Of a stretch of 64,000 nucleotides of DNA, positions 16,042 through 24,080 are shown piece after piece. Where the stretch lies: assembly GCA_016713175.1 (NCBI GenBank), contig JADJPQ010000004.1, positions 186,001-250,000 of the forward strand, written 5' to 3'. Numbering within the stretch: the stretch's first letter is position 1; each line of letters starts with the position of its first letter. This stretch comes from Planctomycetota bacterium (GTDB lineage Bacteria > Planctomycetota > UBA1135 > UBA2386). The translations under genes and the position numbers were made by a program. Below the pieces are notes generated by a model. That model worked only from the letters and a program-made list of their open reading frames with translations, was not told the DNA's origin and ran no database searches.

Positions 16042-16670
16042 TTGCCACCTCCTTGCGCGCCCTGCGCGGTGCGTTCGACGGCTTCGAAGATCCGGCCGTA
16101 GGTGCCGCAGCGGCAGATGTTGCCCGAGAGGTCGTGCTGGATCTGTTCGCGCGTCGGCTTGCCGCGCTGCTGCAGGCACGCCAGCGAACTCATCACCATG
16201 CCGGGCGTGCAGAAGCCGCACTGCATCGCGTCGCAGTGGACGAAGTTCTGCACCAGCGGGTGGACCTTGCCGCCTTCGGTCAGACTCTCGACGGTCGTGA
16301 TCTCGCCGCCGATGGCGTCCATCGCCAGGGTCAGGCAGCTGTTGATCGGCTGGCCATCGAGGTGCACGGTGCAGCCGCCGCAGGCGCCGCGATCGCAGAT
16401 CTTCTTGGCGCCGGTCAGGTCCATCTGGTCGCGCAGCGCGTCGAGCAGCGTGGTCCGGGTCTCGACCTTCACCAGTTTGTTCTGGCCGTTGACCTTCAGT
16501 TGGATCTCGTGGGTGCCGGGGCCGAAGGTCTCGGGTTTGCCCTGGGTTGCCGTCGCGGCGGTCGCGGCTGCGGTCGCAGCGGTGCCGGCGATCGTGGCGA
16601 CGGAGGCGCCTTTCAGGAACGAACGGCGTGAGAAGGCCTCTTGCGGCTGGTCGGGTGGCGGCTTCGTCAT
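16038..16670 (-). CDS. Tat-exported 2Fe-2S subunit of the molybdenum oxidoreductase (PaoA-like)
   Basis: 210 aa. A Tat signal (SRRSFLKGAS followed by an Ala/Thr-rich hydrophobic run) precedes the ferredoxin fold. The plant-type cluster Cys are in CDRGACGGCTVHLDG with the last in NSCLTL; the second cluster Cys are in CGFCTPGMV and NICRCGTY. It is the first gene of the operon, placing the complex in the periplasm. The 276 bp upstream, shared with a divergent toxin gene, must hold the promoter; no motif was recognised. Confidence 0.9.
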   Translation of the reverse strand: MTKPPPDQPQEAFSRRSFLKGASVATIAGTAATAAATAATATQGKPETFGPGTHEIQLKVNGQNKLVKVETRTTLLDALRDQMDLTGAKKICDRGACGGCTVHLDGQPINSCLTLAMDAIGGEITTVESLTEGGKVHPLVQNFVHCDAMQCGFCTPGMVMSSLACLQQRGKPTREQIQHDLSGNICRCGTYGRIFEAVERTAQGAQGGGK

Positions 16671-16946
16671 GGCGACTTCGGTTCGGGGAGAGGGCCGGTC
16701 GGGAGCGCGCAGTGTAGCGGGGTGGCCGGTCCGGGAATACGGCTCGCGCTGTCCCGTGTTGGTGTTGGGTTCCCGGAGGCAGGCAGAAGTCCGTCCGCTG
16801 AGAGGTGCAGAGTCAGGGTCGGTGACGACTCCACCGGCCCGGTTGGCGAGTGCGGTCATTGACCGTCGTGACCTGTGGTTGCGGCCGGAAGAGGAAAGCA
16901 GTTGAACACGCAACGCGCCGGGGCATCGTGAGGCGACATCTGGATC

Positions 16947-17225
16947 ATGGGTCTGAACTTCGAATGGGACGAAGGCAAGGCGGCGTCGAACCGTCGCAAG
17001 CACGGCGTGCCGTTTGACGAGGCGTCGACTGCGTTCGGCGACCCGTTCTCGATCACGATTCCCGACCCGTTGCACTCCGAGCGCGAGGATCGATTCGTGC
17101 TGATCGGAGAGTCCTTTCGAGGCCGACTTCTGGTCGTCGTCCACACTGCCCGCGGCGATCGGATACGCTTGATCAGTGCCCGGCTGGCAACGCCGAGCGA
17201 GCGACGAACCTATGGCCAAGAGTAA
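16947..17225 (+). CDS. brnT: BrnT-family ribonuclease toxin
   Basis: 92 aa, the family size. The BrnT pattern is clear: FEWDEGKAASNRRKHGVPFD at the start, then DPFSITIPDP, and RLISARLATPSERRTYGQ at the end. BrnT is a RelE-like RNase that arrests translation and is neutralised by BrnA. The antitoxin-like gene overlaps its 3' end by 14 bp, the usual toxin-first order. Autoregulation by the complex is known for the family. Confidence 0.85.
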   Translation: MGLNFEWDEGKAASNRRKHGVPFDEASTAFGDPFSITIPDPLHSEREDRFVLIGESFRGRLLVVVHTARGDRIRLISARLATPSERRTYGQE

Positions 17226-17430
17226 ACGACAACCGTCTGAACCGGATTTGCTCGACGAGTACGACTTTTCCCATGGCGTTCGCGGCAGGTACGCGAAGCG
17301 ATTTGCCGAGGGCAGCAACGTGGTCGTCCTGGAGCCCGACGTGGCGAAGCGGTTCTCGGATTCGGAAGCCGTGAACCAGGCTTTGCGCACTCTCCTCGCG
17401 AGGCGTCGATCGAGGCCCGCCGGTTCTTGA
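17212..17430 (+). CDS. BrnA-type antitoxin
   Basis: 72 aa from the ATG at 17212. An acidic segment (LLDEYDFSHGVRGRYAKRF) would wrap the toxin, and the C-terminal SNVVVLEPDVAKRFSDSEAV with NQALRTLL resembles the ribbon-helix-helix part of BrnA/CopG-like antitoxins. It overlaps the toxin gene. BrnA or a close relative is inferred from this architecture and partner. Confidence 0.75.
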   Translation: MAKSKRQPSEPDLLDEYDFSHGVRGRYAKRFAEGSNVVVLEPDVAKRFSDSEAVNQALRTLLARRRSRPAGS

Positions 17431-17461
17431 GGCGACGAACGCCGCGCGACGGGAAGCACTC

Positions 17462-17914
17462 ATGGAGATCGTGTTGGGGGACAGGCGCCGCGTCTGGCTC
17501 GGCAGGATCTCCCGGCCAGATGAGTTCGTTTGTCCGGTTCGCCGCGAGTACGCGCTGCTGCTGTTCGCAGGCGACGAGCCGTGGTCGCCCGCAGCGCAGG
17601 CGGAACTGGCGGATCGGCTGGTTGGTTCCGGTTGTCGCTACGCCGTTTGTGCGGGAACGGGCAGCAGTTCGTGGGACGATGCGATCGACATGGCGTCGGT
17701 GATGGCGTCGGTCGAAGGCCGGCCGGCGCCGTTGGTGATGACGACCTGGCACGACGAGCCGCTCACCGAAGTGGTCGATTTCTTCGCCGCCAACACCCGT
17801 TTCGAGAACTGGCGCACCGACGAATACATGGTACTGCTGGTTGGCGCCAACGACGGCGACGAACGGCGCCTGCGTGAACTCGTCCATCGGCGGTTCGACC
17901 CGATGCCGTCCTGA
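17462..17914 (+). CDS. Conserved-looking hypothetical cytoplasmic protein
   Basis: 150 aa, no family recognised with confidence. The sequence alternates strands and helices (YALLLFAGDEPWSPAAQAEL, RYAVCAGTGSSSWDDAID, PLVMTTWHDEPLTEVVDFF), suggesting a small alpha/beta fold. No signal or membrane segment. It lies 31 bp after the antitoxin and 40 bp before the next lipoprotein; whether it belongs to the toxin-antitoxin locus is unclear. Confidence 0.65.
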   Translation: MEIVLGDRRRVWLGRISRPDEFVCPVRREYALLLFAGDEPWSPAAQAELADRLVGSGCRYAVCAGTGSSSWDDAIDMASVMASVEGRPAPLVMTTWHDEPLTEVVDFFAANTRFENWRTDEYMVLLVGANDGDERRLRELVHRRFDPMPS

Positions 17915-17954
17915 TCCACTACCGTTTCCCCGGGCGGCCGGGCATCTGGTGACG

Positions 17955-18437
17955 ATGAAGTCCCCGTTCGCGCTGCTGCCCTTCGCCGCGCTGCTCGGTT
18001 GCGGCTCGCCGGACACCGCGCCGCCGCCGCCGCCGACCAACCCACCAGTAGACCAGAAGCCCCGCGATCCGATGCCGCCACCCGCTTCGCCCGAACGTCA
18101 ATCCGGCGTCTGGTCCGGCCCGCCGGTCCATGCCAACTTCGTCAGCATCGGCGGCGCGCTGCACATCCAGCTGTCGGCGCCGACGGCCGGTTTCGAGTTC
18201 GTCTGCACCGAGATCACGCTGGTCGGCACGACCGCCGAGGTCCGCTGCCAGATGACGAAGCCCAAGGACGAGATCGTCGCGCAGGTCGTGACCGAGCACC
18301 CGCTCGAGATCACGCCTGACCGTCTGCCAGCAGAAGCCAAGGACATGGCGTTGCTGATCTCGACGTGGGAACGCGGCGTGTCGTACTTCCGGGCCCCCGA
18401 CCACGAACGCGTGCTGACCTTGCCGATTCCGCGATGA
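17955..18437 (+). CDS. Small proline-rich lipoprotein
   Basis: 160 aa from the ATG at 17955 (a GTG two codons upstream is an alternative). The signal peptide ends in the lipobox ALLGCG, followed by a Pro-rich linker of about 30 residues and a beta-rich domain (HIQLSAPTAGFEFVCTEITL). The function is unknown. Its stop overlaps the miaE start by ATGA. Confidence 0.65.
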   Translation: MKSPFALLPFAALLGCGSPDTAPPPPPTNPPVDQKPRDPMPPPASPERQSGVWSGPPVHANFVSIGGALHIQLSAPTAGFEFVCTEITLVGTTAEVRCQMTKPKDEIVAQVVTEHPLEITPDRLPAEAKDMALLISTWERGVSYFRAPDHERVLTLPIPR

Positions 18438-19057
18438 CCGCCGCGACGTTCCCCGGACTCGCCTGGGCGACGCCGCCGACGTGGGCCAGGAGCGTGGCCG
18501 CGCACGTGCCTGAACTGCTGCTCGAGCAGGCGCTGCTCGAGAAGAAGGCAGCGGCGGCGGCGACGACGTTCCTGTTCCGGGTGCCCGCCGATCCCGAGGC
18601 GCATCGGGCGTTGTCGGCGCTCGCGCGCGAGGAACTGGTGCACTTCGAACGGACCCTGCGGTTGCTGCAGCAACGCGGGTTGCCGCTCGCGACGCAATCG
18701 CCGGGGCCGTATGCCGAACGGTTGAAGTCCGCGGTGGCCGCCGACATGCCGCTGCGGTTGGGCGATGAACTGCTGGTCGCTGCAATCATCGAAGCGCGTT
18801 CGTGCGAACGGATGCGGCTGCTGGCCGACGAACTGCAGGACACCGAGCCGACGCTGACGGCGTTCTATCGCGATCTGGTGGCGGCTGAAGAACGCCATCA
18901 CGAGGTCTATCTCGAGATCGCGATGACGATCGTGCCGTCAACGGTCGTCGCCGACCGTTGGCAACGGTTGCGGCAACACGAAGCGGCGGTGCTGCAGTCG
19001 ATTCCGTGGCTGCCGCGTCTGCACGGCGGTCTGCCGGAGGCCTCGCATGGCGGCTGA
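18434..19057 (+). CDS. miaE: tRNA-(ms2io6A)-hydroxylase MiaE
   Basis: 207 aa. MiaE is a diiron, ferritin-like hydroxylase acting on the modified A37 of tRNA. The metal-ligand helices are visible: LLLEQALLEKKAAAAATTF, then REELVHFERTLRLL (E-x-x-H at residues 67-70), IIEARSCERMRLL and AAEERHHEVYLE. The start is the ATG within the ATGA overlap with the upstream lipoprotein gene. Confidence 0.85.
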   Translation: MTAATFPGLAWATPPTWARSVAAHVPELLLEQALLEKKAAAAATTFLFRVPADPEAHRALSALAREELVHFERTLRLLQQRGLPLATQSPGPYAERLKSAVAADMPLRLGDELLVAAIIEARSCERMRLLADELQDTEPTLTAFYRDLVAAEERHHEVYLEIAMTIVPSTVVADRWQRLRQHEAAVLQSIPWLPRLHGGLPEASHGG

Positions 19058-19865
19058 ACGGCCGCGGCGGCGAGGAATGCGGTGGATGTGGCGCGTGCTC
19101 TTGTTGTTGCTGTGCGCGTACGGCGGCGCGGTGCTGTTCGGGTTGCCGCCGTCGTGGCCGTTCGATGTGCTGTATGCCGCCGGTCGGAGTCCCGTGCCGG
19201 ACGGACTGACGGTGCCGGCCGATGGCAAGCGGCGCGTCGTGGTCTTGCAACACGGGCTCTGGCGTTCGGCAGCCGGCATGGGACGACTCGAACGGACGCT
19301 GACGGCCGCCGGCTATGAGGTTCTCAATCCCGACTATCCGAGCACTGCAGGTTTCCTGGCGGATCATGCGGCGTCGTTGCATGTGGCGATCGAACGGCGA
19401 TTGGCGGCCGGTGCGGCGGTCGACGAGTTGCATTTCGTCGGCCATTCGATGGGCGGATTGGTGATCCAGGAGTATCTGCGCCGAACGGCTGCGCGGGTGC
19501 CGACGTCGTGCGTCTACATCGCGGTGCCGCATCGCGGGGCGATGCTGTGTGATCTGCGCAAGCGCTGGTGGGTGTTCGCGCTGGCGATGGGCGACAAGGC
19601 GGCATTGCAGCTGAGCCCGGGGGATCCGTTCCATCAGCAGGCGATTCCGCTGCCGTGTCCGACGGGGGCGATCGTCGGCACCTTGGGGGCGGGCAATGAC
19701 GCGATTCCGGGCGATGACGATGGCACGGTCGCGGTCGGTGAGGCGACGCTGGCTGGTGCCGCTGACACGGTGACGTTGGGCAAGGGGCACACGGCGATCG
19801 CGATCGCGGACGAGACCGCGGCGCAGGTGCTGCAGTTCTTGCGGCATCGGCGGTTCGCCCGCTGA
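19047..19865 (+). CDS. Lipase-like alpha/beta hydrolase with N-terminal membrane anchor
   Basis: 272 aa. One hydrophobic segment (residues about 14-34) follows a basic start, so the catalytic part is probably periplasmic. The triad is present: QHGLWRS oxyanion region, the nucleophile elbow GHSMGG, an acidic loop GDDDGTVAV and the His in GKGHTAIA. It resembles the triacylglycerol-lipase/PGAP1-like esterases. GGAGG precedes the ATG, which lies within the last codons of miaE. Confidence 0.75.
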   Translation: MAAERPRRRGMRWMWRVLLLLLCAYGGAVLFGLPPSWPFDVLYAAGRSPVPDGLTVPADGKRRVVVLQHGLWRSAAGMGRLERTLTAAGYEVLNPDYPSTAGFLADHAASLHVAIERRLAAGAAVDELHFVGHSMGGLVIQEYLRRTAARVPTSCVYIAVPHRGAMLCDLRKRWWVFALAMGDKAALQLSPGDPFHQQAIPLPCPTGAIVGTLGAGNDAIPGDDDGTVAVGEATLAGAADTVTLGKGHTAIAIADETAAQVLQFLRHRRFAR

Positions 19866-20001
19866 ACGACTTGCAGCTTGCGGGTGTGCGCCCTGTGGCC
19901 CGGTGGCGGCTTGGCCACCATCCCGTGGTTTGGGTTCGTAGCCGCCGGATGTCCGCACGGACTGGTGCATCGACATCGTTACGCTGCTGACGAACACCAT
20001 C

Positions 20002-21042
20002 ATGGCGACGCAACCGATCAGCCTCGAACCCGGGCCCACGCCATGGAGCGCGTTGCGCACCTGCGTGCGGCCGGTGGCCGTGCTGGGGACCGGCGCGGCG
20101 GTGCCCGAGCGAACGCTGACCAATGCCGACCTCGCCGCCATGGTCGACACCAGCGATGAGTGGATCGTCACGCGCACCGGCATCCGCGAACGTCGGGTCG
20201 TCAGCGGGCAGGCGACGTCGGACCTGGCGATCGCCGCCGGGCAGCGCGCGCTCGAGGTTGCGGGACTGTCGCCCGAACGACTCGAACTGATCGTCGTCGC
20301 CACCGTGACGCCGGATGAAGTCTGTCCGCCGGTGGCTTGCCGCGTACAGGCGGGATTGTCGGCGCGGCGCGCCGCCGGCTTCGATCTGTCGGCCGCGTGT
20401 TCGGGGTTCCTGAACGCGTTGATGACCGGCCACCGCCTCGTCGCCGCCGGTGCGTTCGCCAATTGTCTGGTGATCGGCGCCGACGTGATGTCGGCGATGA
20501 CCGACTATCGTCAGCGCGAGCTCTGCGTGTTGTTCGGCGACGCCGCCGGTGCGGTCGTGCTCGGCGAGCCCGTTGGCCGCGGCGCGATCCTCGATCATGT
20601 CGTCGGTCTGGATGGTCGCGGTGCCGGGATGATCACGACGCCGGCGGGAGGTTCGCGCCGACCGGCGTCGGCGGCGACGGTCGCGGCGGGCGAGCACTTC
20701 CTGCGGATGAACGGCAAGGAGGTGTTCAAGTTCGCGGTGCAGAAGCTGCCGGAGGTCGTCGACGAACTGCTGGTCCGGAACGGTCTGCGGATCGACGATC
20801 TGGCGCTGCTGGTGCCGCATCAGGCGAACCTGCGGATTCTCGAGGCCGGGGCCAAGCGACTTGGCTTGCCGATGGAGCGGGTGGTCACCAATGTCGAGCG
20901 CTACGGCAACACGGCGGCGGGATCGATTCCGCTGGCGTTGGATGAGGCGGCGCGGAGTGGGCGGATCCGGGCTGGGGACCTGGTGGCGTTGGTGTCGTTT
21001 GGTGGCGGGCTCAGCTGGGCGGGGACGCTGTTGCGGTGGTGA
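20002..21042 (+). CDS. fabH: 3-oxoacyl-ACP synthase III (KAS III)
   Basis: 346 aa. FabH starts fatty-acid synthesis by condensing acyl-CoA with malonyl-ACP. The catalytic triad is Cys133 in AACSGF, His273 in VPHQAN and Asn303 in YGNTAAG. The conserved WIVTRTGIRERR lies near residue 54. The N-terminus is about 20 residues longer than usual; no better internal start was seen. It stands alone, not beside plsX, fabD or fabG, so a role in a specialised acyl product is also possible. The 136 bp upstream hold no recognised element. Confidence 0.9.
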   Translation: MATQPISLEPGPTPWSALRTCVRPVAVLGTGAAVPERTLTNADLAAMVDTSDEWIVTRTGIRERRVVSGQATSDLAIAAGQRALEVAGLSPERLELIVVATVTPDEVCPPVACRVQAGLSARRAAGFDLSAACSGFLNALMTGHRLVAAGAFANCLVIGADVMSAMTDYRQRELCVLFGDAAGAVVLGEPVGRGAILDHVVGLDGRGAGMITTPAGGSRRPASAATVAAGEHFLRMNGKEVFKFAVQKLPEVVDELLVRNGLRIDDLALLVPHQANLRILEAGAKRLGLPMERVVTNVERYGNTAAGSIPLALDEAARSGRIRAGDLVALVSFGGGLSWAGTLLRW

Positions 21043-21190
21043 TCGAGGCGTGGCCGGAGCGAGCGAACCGCGGCTCGCGCCGCGTGCCCGAGTCTCGGGA
21101 ACGCGATGGCGATTGACGGCGACCGTCCCTGCCGGCAACGTGTTGCCGGTTCCGGACCACCGGAACAGCCAGCAACTGCGAGGTGATCCG

Positions 21191-21592
21191 ATGGTGGAGA
21201 TCGTGCATCCGACGACATTCTCGTCCGTGGAGACCGCCAAGGCCCAGATGGAGGCTGACCATCCCGGCAGCTACACGGCACCGTGGTGGGGCGACAAGGC
21301 GACCGAACACATCAACAACCGCGGCTTCGTGATCGGTTTCCAGGACACCAGCAAGGCCGCGCGCTGGCGGTTGGACTACGACCCGCAGAAGGGCCTGCAC
21401 ATCAACTGGGTGCAGGACATCAAGGGCAGCGATCAGGCCAAGGAGTGCTACAAGATCAGCTCGATCCGCGCCGAGACGACGATGCAGGACTACATGATCG
21501 GCTGGACCAAGTCGCGCCACGACGACATCCCGGCCGACATCAAGCAACGACTGGGCGCCGACAAGCAGTGGCGTGGCGCCTATTGGGCGTGA
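21191..21592 (+). CDS. Orphan small protein
   Basis: 133 aa, with a good ribosome site (GAGGTGAT) 3 bp before the ATG. The core reads ARWRLDYDPQKGLHINWVQD with GYxxGF-like sequence before it (NNRGFVIGF). The R-x-D-x-D-P-x-K-G-x-H pattern recalls C-terminal nuclease-like modules of polymorphic toxins, but no family could be assigned. There is no signal peptide or membrane segment. It opens the accessory island. Confidence 0.55.
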   Translation: MVEIVHPTTFSSVETAKAQMEADHPGSYTAPWWGDKATEHINNRGFVIGFQDTSKAARWRLDYDPQKGLHINWVQDIKGSDQAKECYKISSIRAETTMQDYMIGWTKSRHDDIPADIKQRLGADKQWRGAYWA

Positions 21593-21600
21593 TCCGGCCC

Positions 21601-22038
21601 ATGTCGCGCACGATGACCGCGATGTGGGGTGGGACATCGCGCGCGGTGCTGACTACTCTCCGGATACCGGCTGTCGGGGACGGTCCGGCAGGTGCGCGCA
21701 TGCAGTCCGGGCCCGAGTTCCATCGGTTGCGATCACGGCCAGCTGGGTGGATTCGCGACTATGCGGGCGACTTCGCCGAGAAGTGGGTCGTTGAGACTGA
21801 TCCCGATGCTCCTTGGGTGGATACCGGCAGAAGATACGGCCAGATTTCACGGCCTGGCACGAAGCGAAGCATGACCGGGCATCCATGGCCAGCGCATGAC
21901 CAAGCCGCCGTGGACCTGGGAATCGCCTTGGCCACGGGTCCTGTGACCAGTGCATCGCTGTGCAGGGCGGTCGCCGCTGCCGCGGCCACCCTGCAACAGC
22001 CAGATGACGCGAATTGCCAGGGGGCGTATCCTTGCTAG
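21601..22038 (+). CDS. Doubtful small ORF
   Basis: 145 aa if translated. The segment with WIRDYAGDFAEKWVVETDPD looks protein-like, but the rest is Arg/Pro/Ala-rich and the codon bias is weaker than in neighbours. Its TAG overlaps the TTG proposed for the next gene, which is mild support. No family was recognised. Without it, 21593-22031 would be a 439-bp stretch with nothing else visible. Confidence 0.25.
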   Translation: MSRTMTAMWGGTSRAVLTTLRIPAVGDGPAGARMQSGPEFHRLRSRPAGWIRDYAGDFAEKWVVETDPDAPWVDTGRRYGQISRPGTKRSMTGHPWPAHDQAAVDLGIALATGPVTSASLCRAVAAAAATLQQPDDANCQGAYPC

Positions 22039-22520
22039 GGCCTCGATCGAAGAGGCTTGTGTTGTCCGCAGTGCTGGCGACCGGGATCGCCGGTGCTGGT
22101 GCTGCCGTTCTGTTGTTGACCCCACTGGGCGCTCGGATGTTCATCTACTTCGCGTGGCGGCAAGAAGTGTTGGGGGTTGCGCTCAGCGTTGACGGTGCAA
22201 GGGAGTTCCTGGACAAGAACCGCTCTCCACTCGAGGAGTTGAGGGCGGCCTGTGGCGAACCTGCTGGCGCAAACGCGGAAAGCACGATAGCGCGTTTGAG
22301 CCGCAGACTCGGTGTCCTTTGGATTCGGCGGCACGAGGATGGCAAGCAGCCTGCCGGGTTCGTGTTCTGTTTGGCCGAGATCGGGCAGGCAGTCGGCTGT
22401 TCCTACTCGGGGCTGGCATGGTTGCAGGATCCGATGCTTGGGTCCGGAAACGAGATCGTAGTGGGAAGAACGACATATCAAGGGCTCCGGGGCAACTGGT
22501 TCCGTTGGTACGAATCATGA
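22032..22520 (+). CDS. Membrane-anchored hypothetical protein
   Basis: 162 aa from a TTG at 22032, with AGGGGG shortly before it. One transmembrane helix (LSAVLATGIAGAGAAVLLL) near the N-terminus is followed by a soluble domain with AREFLDKNRSPLEELRAACG and a late beta-rich part. The gene is lower in G+C than the core genes. The function is unknown. Confidence 0.5.
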   Translation: MLGPRSKRLVLSAVLATGIAGAGAAVLLLTPLGARMFIYFAWRQEVLGVALSVDGAREFLDKNRSPLEELRAACGEPAGANAESTIARLSRRLGVLWIRRHEDGKQPAGFVFCLAEIGQAVGCSYSGLAWLQDPMLGSGNEIVVGRTTYQGLRGNWFRWYES

Positions 22521-22608
22521 GCCATGCTGTCCGTGGAGGGATGCTGCGGGCGTACCGTGCGCTGCGAATCTTCGTCGGCGGGTTTGGTTGCGGCCGTAGT
22601 CTGGAGCG

Positions 22609-22959
22609 ATGACCGGTCGCGCGAACAGATACATCAGGGACTTGCAGATGCTCGCGGGCGGCGCCGCCCTGTTCCTGACGGCAGGTCTGCTGCTGATCAT
22701 CGTCTCCCCAATGCCGGCTGGGGTGTTCTCCCTCGTGTTGGGGCTGTTCCTGGCGACGCTCCTCGCGCTTGCCGTCTGGTTCGCGGTTCGAGGTCAGTCC
22801 GTGGAAGCGCGCGACCGCATGCGGGCGGCCTGTAAGGGGAGGTTAGAGGGCGGGCGCTCGCCAACGTTAGATCGCAATGGTGCTCGTGGTTGGCATAGCT
22901 CCGGCCTCTGCGCCAACGGCAGCAGCATCGCGCCCGGTTGCTCTGGGGATCTCTGGTGA
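22609..22959 (+). CDS. Small two-helix membrane protein
   Basis: 116 aa. Two transmembrane helices (LAGGAALFLTAGLLLIIV and VFSLVLGLFLATLLALAVWF) separated by a short turn, then a low-complexity, poorly protein-like tail after residue 75. GGAG precedes the ATG. The tail may reflect a lost earlier stop codon. No family was recognised, and the 263 bp that follow hold no convincing feature. Confidence 0.5.
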   Translation: MTGRANRYIRDLQMLAGGAALFLTAGLLLIIVSPMPAGVFSLVLGLFLATLLALAVWFAVRGQSVEARDRMRAACKGRLEGGRSPTLDRNGARGWHSSGLCANGSSIAPGCSGDLW

Positions 22960-23222
22960 CACAACGCGGTGGGGGGAAAGTTGATCGTCGGCAAGCACCT
23001 GCCGCGCGACCGGGCCGACGGGCTTGATCGCTACGCCAGCCCGGAAGGGTCCTGGCGACGTGCCTGGTCGGTAGCCTGGTCTCGATCCTGCGCGCGTGGT
23101 CTCCGCAGGCCGCGGGGGTGTCAGAAGAACGGTGTAAGTGGCAGCGCGGCGGCGGGCGGAAGTCACGGGTTACAGCGCCGGGATGCGGCCTTGAAAGAAC
23201 ACCGAGGTTCGATGGGTCGTGC

Positions 23223-23639
23223 CTATGGCAGGCCAAGCCGTTGCAGTGTTGCCCGCGCGGACCAGATCTGGACACCTGCAACCTCGTGAAGCGCGAGCAA
23301 GTCCGCCTTGTCGCCGGAGACGACTGCCTCGGCTCCGCCGGCCATCGCGGTCGCCAGAATCATGTTGTCGTCCGGATCGGGCGAAGCGGTGACGTCCGGC
23401 AGCGATGCCGCCACGATCGCAAGCACCTCGAGGTTCTCCACGAAGTCACGTGCCTCTGCAGGGTCCAGGTAGCGGCTGAGCTTCGGGTAGGCGAGCACGC
23501 GGCGAAGTTCGTCGATCTGGTCCGCAGAGGTTACCAGTTCGAATCGGTGCTCGAGCCAGGCGGCGACCAATTGGCCGGGCGGCCCTTTCGCGGACAACAG
23601 GCCGGAGACCAGCACATTCGTGTCAAGGACGAGTCGCAC
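23223..23639 (-). CDS. PIN-domain toxin (VapC-like)
   Basis: 138 aa. The PIN acidic residues are seen in LVLDTNVLVSGLL (Asp6), the central DELRRVL region and the late SPDPDDNMILATAM with VSGDKADLL. This is the subgroup annotated as putative toxin-antitoxin component, PIN family; the predicted activity is metal-dependent RNA cleavage. Its start overlaps the upstream antitoxin-like gene by 17 bp. Confidence 0.85.
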   Translation of the reverse strand: MRLVLDTNVLVSGLLSAKGPPGQLVAAWLEHRFELVTSADQIDELRRVLAYPKLSRYLDPAEARDFVENLEVLAIVAASLPDVTASPDPDDNMILATAMAGGAEAVVSGDKADLLALHEVAGVQIWSARATLQRLGLP

Positions 23640-23871
23640 GCGCGTTCGCTACGGCTTCCTCGGCCAAGCGCATGGCTTCGTCAGCGGTCAGGCTCGCGTT
23701 GCGGCCCTGCACTTCCGCGACGGTGCGGCGGAGAACTTCGGCGCGGCACGCGGCAGCAACGAAGTTGGACAGGTCGCCCTTCCTCATGCCCATCCTGGCG
23801 AGGAACACCCGCACAAGCCGGTCGGCTTCGGTCGGGATCGAGAGGTTCCATCGTGTTGTGCTGGCTTTCAT
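23623..23871 (-). CDS. Ribbon-helix-helix-like antitoxin of the PIN pair
   Basis: 82 aa. The N-terminus RWNLSIPTEADRLVRVFLAR reads like a ribbon-helix-helix DNA-binding strand and helix, followed by GMRKGDLSNFVAAACRAEVL and a charged C-terminal helix that would bind the toxin. It precedes and overlaps the PIN gene, and a palindrome lies 2 bp upstream of its start codon. The antitoxin role is inferred from architecture and partner. Confidence 0.7.
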   Translation of the reverse strand: MKASTTRWNLSIPTEADRLVRVFLARMGMRKGDLSNFVAAACRAEVLRRTVAEVQGRNASLTADEAMRLAEEAVANARATRP

Positions 23872-23873
23872 GG

Positions 23874-23895
23874 GTGTCTATGCGTTTATACACAC
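23874..23895 (-). promoter_or_regulatory. Palindromic operator and -10-like site of the PIN toxin locus
   Basis: Read on the minus strand, GTGTGTAT-N6-ATAGACAC is an inverted repeat with 7 of 8 arm positions paired. TATAAA sits in its middle and resembles a -10 element. The antitoxin ATG follows only 2 bp later and no Shine-Dalgarno is visible, so the mRNA may be almost leaderless. Binding by the toxin-antitoxin complex would block this promoter directly. Confidence 0.5.
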
Positions 23896-24080
23896 ATTTT
23901 CGGCTTGGCAGGGCGGAAACACAAGGGGTGGGGCGGCGAGTCGCAGCATCGTTGAGGACTCCGAAGCCATGGGGAGTTCGGGCGCACGAGGCGATTCATC
24001 GTCAACGGGAAGCTGATGGCGGACGACGGGAATCCAGGGACCGCTTCTTGGCGCACTGCTCGGTCGACGGCTTCGCCCGA

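Noticed and set aside
13774..16101. 775-codon plus-strand open frame
   Set aside because: Antisense to the molybdenum subunit gene, low-complexity Arg/Ala/Gly composition and no homology signal.
21653..22144. 163-codon minus-strand ORF
   Set aside because: Pro/Arg-rich, no ribosome site, and it overlaps two plus-strand candidates that look slightly better.
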